A stretch of DNA of 64,000 nt, taken from the NCBI GenBank assembly GCA_900320545.1, contig ONSU01000014.1, positions 22,534 to 86,533 of the forward strand. The letters are read 5' to 3'. Under the pieces are notes generated by a model that was given only the letters and a program-made list of their open reading frames with translations, searched no databases and was not told where the DNA came from. Position numbers and translations under genes: made by a program. Positions 25,398-32,085 of the stretch are shown piece after piece. Positions within the stretch are counted from its first letter, which is position 1; each line of letters begins with the position of its first letter. Source of the DNA: an uncultured Bacteroidales bacterium (lineage in GTDB: Bacteria > Bacteroidota > Bacteroidia > Bacteroidales > UBA932).

Positions 25398-25423
25398 TCT
25401 CGTCCTCTCCGCAAAGAAATCGC
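25398..25423 (+). other. Attachment site attR
   Basis: Second copy of the tRNA-Ser 3'-end sequence (TCTCGTCCTCTCCGCA, then AAGAAATCGC), one mismatch to 17365-17390. No tRNA body precedes it, as expected for the distal att site of an integrated element. Confidence 0.85.
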
Positions 25424-25447
25424 AGCGCAGCTGCGGTGCTTTTTTTG
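25422..25447 (+). terminator. Rho-independent terminator beyond attR, probably the original tRNA-Ser terminator
   Basis: GCAGCGCAG pairs with CTGCGGTGC (one mismatch) at 25422-25439, followed by a run of seven T. It directly follows the att core, so before integration it would have stood behind the tRNA. Confidence 0.65.
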
Positions 25448-25478
25448 TTTTCCGGACGGCGAAAACTCCGCATTTACC

Positions 25479-25588
25479 GGGGAAGGTCTGATTATATGCC
25501 CGGGACCTTCCCCTGCAATCTAGTAACTGACAAGCATATAGTAATGTTTGTACGGGGAAGGTCTGGCACCTGAAATCAGACCTTCCCC
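25479..25588. repeat. 110-bp twin-hairpin repeat, copy A
   Basis: Two 35-base hairpins, GGGGAAGGTC.../GACCTTCCCC at 25479-25513 and GGGGAAGGTCTG/CAGACCTTCCCC at 25554-25588, are separated by 40 bases. The whole unit is also bounded by inverted ends GGGGAAGGTCTGATT and AATCAGACCTTCCCC (with one extra A). The 14 bases before it (ACTCCGCATTTACC) also precede copy B. Confidence 0.85.
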
Positions 25589-25702
25589 AACTTTAGGGGG
25601 TCACATTAATTTGATAAAGTAAATGGAAAACACCATATTTGTGTTGGAAAGGATATCAAAGAATATAAGTGAAACGTGTTTAACAGCTGCAAACCATAAA
25701 CC

Positions 25703-28690
25703 ATGAAAAAAGGTCTTGTTTTATTTGTCGTAATGCTGGTGACCTTCACGAGGTTGCAAGCACAGGATATATACACCGACCATACTTGTGTGGATATGGG
25801 CCTCAGTGTGAAGTGGGCATCCTATAATCTGGGAGCGACGGCTCCGGAACAGACGGGAGACTCTTTCGCATGGGGAGAGACGGAACCGAAAAGCACCTTT
25901 ACCGAATCCGATTATCGGTTCTTTGTCACTGAAAAATATGAAGGGTACCTCAGCACGTATGACCGGTGGGTCGCCGTGAAGTATTGCGTGGAGAAGGATC
26001 GGGCCTACAAGGGTTTTGTGGACAACAGAAGGTTTCTGGAACCGATCGACGATGCGGCCACGGTTCAGTGGGGCGAGAACTGGCGGATGCCCACCACGGC
26101 CGAATGGAAAGAACTGCAGGACTATTGCAGCTGGTTCTGGACGACAAGCAATGGCCAGACCGGGTATCAGGTCACCAGCCTGGTAAACGGCAACTCGATT
26201 TTCCTCCCGTCATCGGGTAAAACGGGAGACGATGTGACGGGCTACTGGACGTGCTGCCTGAATTATAATACGGGCGCGGAGGCCGCCGTGTTGGCTCCTG
26301 ATAAAGCCTCCTTTCATCGCGTATACAGGATTCGTGGGTTTCATGTCCGGGCGGTCATGGACGGGGAGCGGCACGAAATAACCCTTCCTCCCGGTTTCGT
26401 AAATTACAGGGATTACGCCCATGCCAAGGGGGCGCGGTTCAGCACCCGGCCACAGAACCTGATTGAGCGGAAGGCACCGGAGAAGAAGCCCGCCCTCCGG
26501 CTGGAAACGGACATCGACGGAAAGATCGGAGCGCATGGCTATGTGGACCTGGGTCTGAGCGTCAAATGGGCGACCACAAACCTGGGCGCGGACAAGGCCG
26601 TCGATCCCGGCAAGTACTTTGCCTGGGGCGAGACGGCACCGAAGGATAATAGTAAGGTGGAAAACTATAAGTTTGCCACCAGGGTTACCGTGAAGGAAGT
26701 TTCCCGTACGACGGGGGAAGAATACACCTGGACCAAATATGTGGTCAACAAATACAACGACGACTCCATTCGCGAAAAGTCGGGCAACTATTTGGAAAGA
26801 ACGGAGTCCCCTCACGTCCCCATTAAGGTCGGGAGGTTCCTGGAACCGATCGACGACGCGGCCACGGTTCAGTGGGGCAAAGACTGGCGAATGCCCTCGA
26901 CCGAAGAATTCGTGGAACTGACGGAGAAATGTATGTGGATCCCTGTCCGGCAGGAAGGGATGAGCGGCTACCTGATCCAAAGTAAAGTCAACGGCAACAG
27001 CATCTTCCTGCCTTTCTCCAGCAGTGAGGACGTCTTTACCCTCCCCAGTCCGTCCATTATCAGGAAACGGGAAGTCGGCCGGTATTGGTCCCGTTCTCTG
27101 GCCAGGGATGTCAAAATGGCAAAAGCCTTGTATATGACTCCCGAAGCGATTAAATGCAAGGGAGATACGGAAGATACGGATGTCTATTATCGCTGGTCGT
27201 TGTTGAATGTCCGCCCTGTGACCTCTGTGGCCGTCAAGTCCACCCGGAAGCAGACGGTGACAACGACCATATCCGTGCACAGCAAGGTCTCCCCGGTCTT
27301 GAAAGGCGAACTGAAAGCGGCGCCGGCAGCCGTCGATCTCGGGCTGAGCGTCAAATGGGCGAGTTTCAATGTCGGAGCGACCCTTCCCGAAGAACCCGGT
27401 TCGTTCTTCGCTTGGGGAGAGACGTTCCCGAAAACCGAATTTGAATGGAAGAACTATGCTTTCGTCCCGGCCGACAACCCCCTTAATCGCTCCACGCACG
27501 GACCGCAGAACATTCTCAAATACAATGGTCCCAAGTCGTCCTTGAAACTGGGCGGCACAAACAGGTATGACTTGCTCCAAACGCTGGAAGCGGAAGATGA
27601 TGCTGCGACTGCGAACTGGGGCAACGGGTGGCGGACGCCGACCGTTGACGAATTCCGCGAACTGATGGAGAAATGCGACTGGAGTTTTTCGTCGCGAAAT
27701 GGCGTGAAAGGCTGGGAGGTAAAGAGTCGGGTGAATGGCAACTCCATATTCTTGCCCTCTGTAAAAATAGAATCCATGGTTTCGGCTTACAGAAAGGATG
27801 GTGCCTATATGACATCATCATTGAGTGAAGAGGATATTATCATGGCATACAGGTTTGAATGGATCAATTCCAGTCATGAAGGCAGCAAATGGATGAAAGC
27901 GTATGAACGGTTCCGTCAAACCAGCCTCCGCCCCGTCCAGGGCGCCCCGGTACTTGGCAAGAAGAAAGAGGTCCCCGGACAGCAGCAGGCGTCACCCGCA
28001 CCCGGAGACATAGCAGGTCATGAATATGTCGATATGGGGGTGAGTGTTCTTTGGGCCACTTGCAATATCGGTGCGGACGATCCGTACGACTATGGCGACA
28101 TCTTTGCCTGGGGAGAAACGGAGCAGAAAGTGGACATGTCCACTGCGGACAAAAGCAAGAAGTATAGTCAATATGTATTGAAGAAGACGAAGTACTATAA
28201 GTCTTCCGCCTATACGAAATATGTACGCAAGTCGTCCAAGGCTCGTCATTACGACGATATCGAGGTGCTGGAGCCGGTCGATGATGCGGCCGTGCATAAC
28301 TGGGGGAACGGCTGGCGTATGCCAACTTGGCTGGAGGCGCGCGAATTGCTTCGCAACTGTACCGGAGAGCTGTTGGAAAAGGACGGAACGTTTTATGTGA
28401 AACTTACGAGCCGAATAAACGGAAACGAACTGATCTTCCCTTTTTGGAAATACAGCTGGGCATTTCTAGAGGAGGGCAAGGTCGAAAAAGGAGTAACGGA
28501 AAGATATTGGACCAGCAGCCTGTATGATAACAGATCCGCTTATGGTACATGTATTTATTTTGCCAACAAACTGGGCGATCGTGATATGAATACCGGGAAA
28601 TGGACCAGGATCTATGAAGATCCCTACTTGACTTATGCCCCGCGTTACTATGGCTTCGCGATACGGCCTGTCGCCCCTAGAAAGGATTAA
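25703..28690 (+). CDS. Large secreted protein with four FISUMP domains
   Basis: 995 residues with a Sec signal peptide (MKKGLVLFVVMLVTFTRLQAQ). Four successive FISUMP-type domains begin near residues 28, 280, 545 and 780. Each opens with VD(L/M)G(L/V)SV(K/L)WA, then N(L/V/I)GA, FAWGET, DDAA..(Q/N)WG..WR(M/T)PT, a NGN.(I/L)(F/I)(L/F)P strand and a closing RPV. These domains are frequent in Fibrobacter and rumen Bacteroidales surface proteins, usually uncharacterised. There is no lipobox and no obvious sorting domain. The gene lies between two twin-hairpin repeats and 15 bases before a glycoside hydrolase gene, which suggests a secreted pair acting on a polysaccharide; this is inference. Confidence 0.85.
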   Translation: MKKGLVLFVVMLVTFTRLQAQDIYTDHTCVDMGLSVKWASYNLGATAPEQTGDSFAWGETEPKSTFTESDYRFFVTEKYEGYLSTYDRWVAVKYCVEKDRAYKGFVDNRRFLEPIDDAATVQWGENWRMPTTAEWKELQDYCSWFWTTSNGQTGYQVTSLVNGNSIFLPSSGKTGDDVTGYWTCCLNYNTGAEAAVLAPDKASFHRVYRIRGFHVRAVMDGERHEITLPPGFVNYRDYAHAKGARFSTRPQNLIERKAPEKKPALRLETDIDGKIGAHGYVDLGLSVKWATTNLGADKAVDPGKYFAWGETAPKDNSKVENYKFATRVTVKEVSRTTGEEYTWTKYVVNKYNDDSIREKSGNYLERTESPHVPIKVGRFLEPIDDAATVQWGKDWRMPSTEEFVELTEKCMWIPVRQEGMSGYLIQSKVNGNSIFLPFSSSEDVFTLPSPSIIRKREVGRYWSRSLARDVKMAKALYMTPEAIKCKGDTEDTDVYYRWSLLNVRPVTSVAVKSTRKQTVTTTISVHSKVSPVLKGELKAAPAAVDLGLSVKWASFNVGATLPEEPGSFFAWGETFPKTEFEWKNYAFVPADNPLNRSTHGPQNILKYNGPKSSLKLGGTNRYDLLQTLEAEDDAATANWGNGWRTPTVDEFRELMEKCDWSFSSRNGVKGWEVKSRVNGNSIFLPSVKIESMVSAYRKDGAYMTSSLSEEDIIMAYRFEWINSSHEGSKWMKAYERFRQTSLRPVQGAPVLGKKKEVPGQQQASPAPGDIAGHEYVDMGVSVLWATCNIGADDPYDYGDIFAWGETEQKVDMSTADKSKKYSQYVLKKTKYYKSSAYTKYVRKSSKARHYDDIEVLEPVDDAAVHNWGNGWRMPTWLEARELLRNCTGELLEKDGTFYVKLTSRINGNELIFPFWKYSWAFLEEGKVEKGVTERYWTSSLYDNRSAYGTCIYFANKLGDRDMNTGKWTRIYEDPYLTYAPRYYGFAIRPVAPRKD

Positions 28691-28705
28691 AGGGGAAGTG
28701 AAGAA

Positions 28706-30049
28706 ATGATACACACCTTCCTCATATCTCTCTTTATTGCCGCCCAGGCGGTGGTGGGGCTCAGCCCTGCCAACGCCCTCGGGCCGATAAAACCCATGAA
28801 TGCAGGAAACAACGGTCCCATCGACCGCACGATGGAATCCTATACTGCCCTCCGCATTCCATACGCCAGGACGCATGACACGGCCCTGGGAACCGAATAC
28901 GGCGGCCACTGCATTGACATCGACCAGATTTTCCCGGATTTCGATGCGAATGTCAATAATCCCCGGTCTTACGATTTCACCAACAGCGACGTGGTGCTCC
29001 GAGATATGTTGAAAGCTGGCACAAAACCATTCTTCCGACTTGGGCAGAGCATTGAGCATCAGACCAAAAAGTACGGCATCTATCCTCCCAGGAACTATAA
29101 GAAGTGGGCCCGCATCTGCGAGCATATCATCCGCCACTACAACGAAGGCTGGGCGAACGGATACCACATGGGCATCGAATATTGGGAAATCTGGAACGAA
29201 CCGGATCTGGACGATCCCGATGACCGCTGGAAAACGGATCCGCGCACGTGGGGAGGTACCCAGCAGCAGTTCTACGATTTGTACGTCACTGCTGCAAAAC
29301 ACCTCAAAAAGTGTTTCCCCCATTTGAAAATCGGCGGGCCGGCATTTGCCAATCCACGCAAATACGGTCCTCCTTTCCTGGACTATATAAAGGAGAAAAA
29401 TGCTCCCCTGGACTTCTTCTCCCACCACATGTACCACCGCAAACCGGCGCGCATTACGGAGGATGTGCGCATCGTCCGTGAAATGCTGGACTCCAAAGGC
29501 TTTACTTCCACGGAGTCTATCCTCAACGAATGGAACTATAACCGCAGCTGGGAAGAGGCGCCTCACTTCTACAGCCGGAAAGCCCGTTCGACCGTGAAGG
29601 CGGCGGCATTCGTCGCTGCCGTAATGTGCGAGTGCCAAAGCGCGCCGCTGGACATGCTCATGTACTACGACCTGCGCCCCAACACTTCCTGGTGCGGCCC
29701 GTGGGCGCCTGTCGTATATGACATCCGTCCTCCCTACTGGGCCCTGTATTACTGGGCCGAACTTGCCGACTACGGCACCTGGATAGAATCCACCTGCGAC
29801 ACCGGAAACATCTATACCTGCGCCGCGAAATCGGAAGACGGGAAAATCCGCCTTCTGATTTCCCGATACCACGAAGACGACAGTATCAGCACATCCTGTG
29901 ATATAACGATACAACTTCCCGATGGGTATGTAGTATCCGCCATACGGCTCACGGACAGCCTGGGGATGGACCGGAGGCCGGCCGCTTCCAACGTCATCAT
30001 GCTGGAATCCAACGCTGTTGCATTGATCGAAATTGAGCAGAATCAGTAA
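28706..30049 (+). CDS. Secreted clan-A glycoside hydrolase, GH39-like
   Basis: 447 residues; signal-type N terminus (MIHTFLISLFIAAQAVVGL). The acid/base Glu165 lies in YWEIWNEPD and the nucleophile candidate Glu275 in SILNEWNYN. These are the Asn-Glu pairs at strands 4 and 7 of (beta/alpha)8 clan-A hydrolases. Further family-like features: IPYARTHDT, KPFFRLGQSIEHQ, FFSHHMYH and a C-terminal beta domain after residue 360. GH39 (xylosidase/iduronidase) and related GH5/GH51 families are the candidates. Likely in one transcript with the FISUMP gene. Confidence 0.8.
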   Translation: MIHTFLISLFIAAQAVVGLSPANALGPIKPMNAGNNGPIDRTMESYTALRIPYARTHDTALGTEYGGHCIDIDQIFPDFDANVNNPRSYDFTNSDVVLRDMLKAGTKPFFRLGQSIEHQTKKYGIYPPRNYKKWARICEHIIRHYNEGWANGYHMGIEYWEIWNEPDLDDPDDRWKTDPRTWGGTQQQFYDLYVTAAKHLKKCFPHLKIGGPAFANPRKYGPPFLDYIKEKNAPLDFFSHHMYHRKPARITEDVRIVREMLDSKGFTSTESILNEWNYNRSWEEAPHFYSRKARSTVKAAAFVAAVMCECQSAPLDMLMYYDLRPNTSWCGPWAPVVYDIRPPYWALYYWAELADYGTWIESTCDTGNIYTCAAKSEDGKIRLLISRYHEDDSISTSCDITIQLPDGYVVSAIRLTDSLGMDRRPAASNVIMLESNAVALIEIEQNQ

Positions 30050-30092
30050 GACCCGCTCTCGTCACGTGGCCATTATTAACTCCGCATTTACC

Positions 30093-30202
30093 GGGGAAGG
30101 TCTGATTATATGCCCGGGACCTTCCCCAGCGATAAAGGCACTGATGGGCCTGTAATTATGTATGAATGGGGAAGGCCTGGCACCTGAAATCAGACCTTCC
30201 CC
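30093..30202. repeat. 110-bp twin-hairpin repeat, copy B
   Basis: Hairpins at 30093-30127 and 30168-30202. Nearly identical to copy C in the 40-base centre (AGCGAT.AAGGCA.TG.TGGGCC) and same length as copies A and C. It lies between the ends of a plus-strand hydrolase gene and a minus-strand lipoprotein gene. Confidence 0.85.
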
Positions 30203-30257
30203 AAATAATAACAGCCGGCACCATCAGGGTGCACACATATTTTATCGTGACCGAAGA

Positions 30258-31007
30258 CTATTCCATCACATACACCGGGCGGATGGGGAAGCCGAAACAG
30301 CGGCTGTTGCTCCAGATACCGGCGCCTTCGTCATTGATGTCGATGCCGAGGTTGAAGGCCCCGTCGGGGCCGTCCGTCGCGCCCTTGGACGCGGTCATTG
30401 TCCAAAAAAATCCGCGAATCGCGCTGAACTCGAGTTTGTTTCCGTCCATACGGCCGGTGTAGGGCAGGAAAATGCTGTTACCCGTAGACCTTCTTGTGAT
30501 TTTGACGCCGGAAACCCCGCCGGACTGCGCGTGGAAATCCCACGTGTATTGCGTCGGCTTGTAAAGTGTGGAAATGAGCGCGGAGGCTTCTTTTTCCGTC
30601 GGCATGCGCCATTTGCCTCCCAGTCTCTTGGCCGCCACGTCGTCGCCGGGCTGAAGGGCCTGAAGGCCGTCGGGCGTACCTTCCCCTCCCCACCAGCCAT
30701 CCTGCTCCGGAAGGCAGTATTTCATGAATTTCGTTCCGTCCGAATTGCTGTACGGATAACTCTTCCACAGATATTCGGTCTTCCGGGCAGTGCTCCCCCA
30801 GGCATAGAAATATCCGGTCTCATATTCCTCGGCGGCTCCCAGATTGCAGGAAGCCCATTTGATCGTCTTGCCATCGACCGTGATTCCGAGATCAATGGCG
30901 ACCGGCATTGTGATATCACCGTCCGGAAGGTCGTAATTCACCTTCTTGCAGGAAGCGGACGCCAGCATCATCAGCGCCGCCATCGAGAGATAAATCAAAC
31001 GTTTCAT
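30258..31007 (-). CDS. Lipoprotein with a single FISUMP domain
   Basis: 249 residues. Lipoprotein signal MKRLIYLSMAALMMLASASC with the lipid Cys at residue 20. The rest is one FISUMP domain: IDLGITVDGKTIKWASCNLGA, YFYAWGSTARK, RLGGKWRMPTEKEASALI, NSIFLPYTGRMDG, FFWTMTASKG and FGFPIRPV. The gene is bracketed by twin-hairpin repeat copies B and C in the same orientation, about 56 bases beyond its end and 135 bases upstream of its start. It could have moved as a unit. Role unknown. Confidence 0.8.
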   Translation of the reverse strand: MKRLIYLSMAALMMLASASCKKVNYDLPDGDITMPVAIDLGITVDGKTIKWASCNLGAAEEYETGYFYAWGSTARKTEYLWKSYPYSNSDGTKFMKYCLPEQDGWWGGEGTPDGLQALQPGDDVAAKRLGGKWRMPTEKEASALISTLYKPTQYTWDFHAQSGGVSGVKITRRSTGNSIFLPYTGRMDGNKLEFSAIRGFFWTMTASKGATDGPDGAFNLGIDINDEGAGIWSNSRCFGFPIRPVYVME

Positions 31008-31142
31008 AGGCAGAGAATTTTGGGTTTACGTTGCAAGTTAATGATTTTCCGCGAATTCCACAAACCGCCCCTGCCCGGCCGATTTTCTCCCGGCGGCATC
31101 GCAGCCGGAATCGCCACCAAAGGCGACGGAATCAGTCGCAGC

Positions 31143-31252
31143 GGGGAAAGTCTGATTATATGCCCGGGACCTTCACCAGCGATCAAGGCAGTGGTGGGCC
31201 TGTAGTAATGTATGAATGGGGAAGGCCTGGCACCTGAAATCAGACCTTCCCC
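31143..31252. repeat. 110-bp twin-hairpin repeat, copy C
   Basis: Hairpins at 31143-31177 (two mismatches against copies A and B) and 31218-31252. Same orientation as copies A and B. It sits between two minus-strand lipoprotein genes; apart from it the 283 bases from 31008 to 31290 hold no gene. Confidence 0.85.
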
Positions 31253-31290
31253 AAGAATTTGTGTCCCCTGGCCGGGCAGAGGAGAAGAAC

Positions 31291-32085
31291 CTACTGCATC
31301 AGAGCCTGACGGGCGGGCACGATCTCGTCCTTGACGGACTCGAGCTGCGAGCGGAACTCGTCGAGGTTGATCGCGTTGATCTTGTAGAGGGGCTTGAGGC
31401 TCTCGTTGAGCTGCTTGTACTCCTCGTTGATCGACGCGAGCTTGTCGATGGCGTCGGTGAGGAGGATCACATTGTAGGAGAAGTCGGAAGCGCTCTTGTC
31501 GTTGAAGGCGACGATGAACTTGTCGATGTTCCGGGAAGCGATGTAGGCCTGCTCGACGAGGGCGGCGGTAGCGGCCTCCCAGAAGAAGTACTCGCGGCCG
31601 TTCTCCTTGGCGGTGTCATAGCATCTCTCGATGGCGACCTGAAGGGTCGGGCAGTCGTTGAACGCCTTGATGGCGGGATCGTTGATGTCGGCGTAGAGTT
31701 TCTTGAGCGCGGCGTCATAGTCGGCGGTCGGCATGTCATAGAGTTTGGCGACCTCGGCGTCGACACCGAGGATGGCGACGGCGCGATACTTCTGCGCGAG
31801 GGTCTGGAGATCCTTCGCATAGGCGGGATCGGCGAGATAGTCGGGCTTGACGGCCTTCTCGCTGTCGGTGAGGATGACCTCGCCGTTCTTGATGCACTCG
31901 ACAAGACCCACGGGCTGGAGCTTGCCGATCTCGGTCGCGATGGAATCGAGCTGGATCTTCACCACGGCCTCGGCCATCAGTTCGGCCTCCGTCTTGACGG
32001 GCTCCTCGGTCTTCTTGGTTTTCTGCCGGTTGAAGCAGGACGTGACTGCAAGGCAGATTGCAAAGGCGATTACTAACTTTTTCAT
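31291..32085 (-). CDS. Helical lipoprotein of unknown function
   Basis: 264 residues from the ATG at 32085, which overlaps the stop of the ABC transporter gene by four bases (ATGA). Lipoprotein signal MKKLVIAFAICLAVTSC with the lipid Cys at residue 17. The mature part is charged and helical (KTKKTEEPVKTEAELMAEAV, DYDAALKKLYADIND, IDKLASINEEYKQLNESLK), with coiled-coil character at the end. No family recognised. Tight coupling suggests an envelope partner of the transporter. Confidence 0.75.
   Translation of the reverse strand: MKKLVIAFAICLAVTSCFNRQKTKKTEEPVKTEAELMAEAVVKIQLDSIATEIGKLQPVGLVECIKNGEVILTDSEKAVKPDYLADPAYAKDLQTLAQKYRAVAILGVDAEVAKLYDMPTADYDAALKKLYADINDPAIKAFNDCPTLQVAIERCYDTAKENGREYFFWEAATAALVEQAYIASRNIDKFIVAFNDKSASDFSYNVILLTDAIDKLASINEEYKQLNESLKPLYKINAINLDEFRSQLESVKDEIVPARQALMQ

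Larger units (their letters stand above)
17365..25423. mobile_element. Decayed ~8-kb integrative island at tRNA-Ser
   Basis: Bounded by the 26-bp repeats attL and attR. A tyrosine-integrase N-terminal stump lies near the right end, reading inwards. Short TCTACC-type repeats lie just inside both ends, as expected for integrase arm sites. Cargo: an FprA fragment, a radical SAM protein, a putative ATP-grasp protein, a WbqC-like protein, a GT2 transferase, a lipoprotein, a DegT-type aminotransferase and a broken Y-family polymerase. The integrase catalytic domain is missing, so the island cannot excise by itself. Confidence 0.75.
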
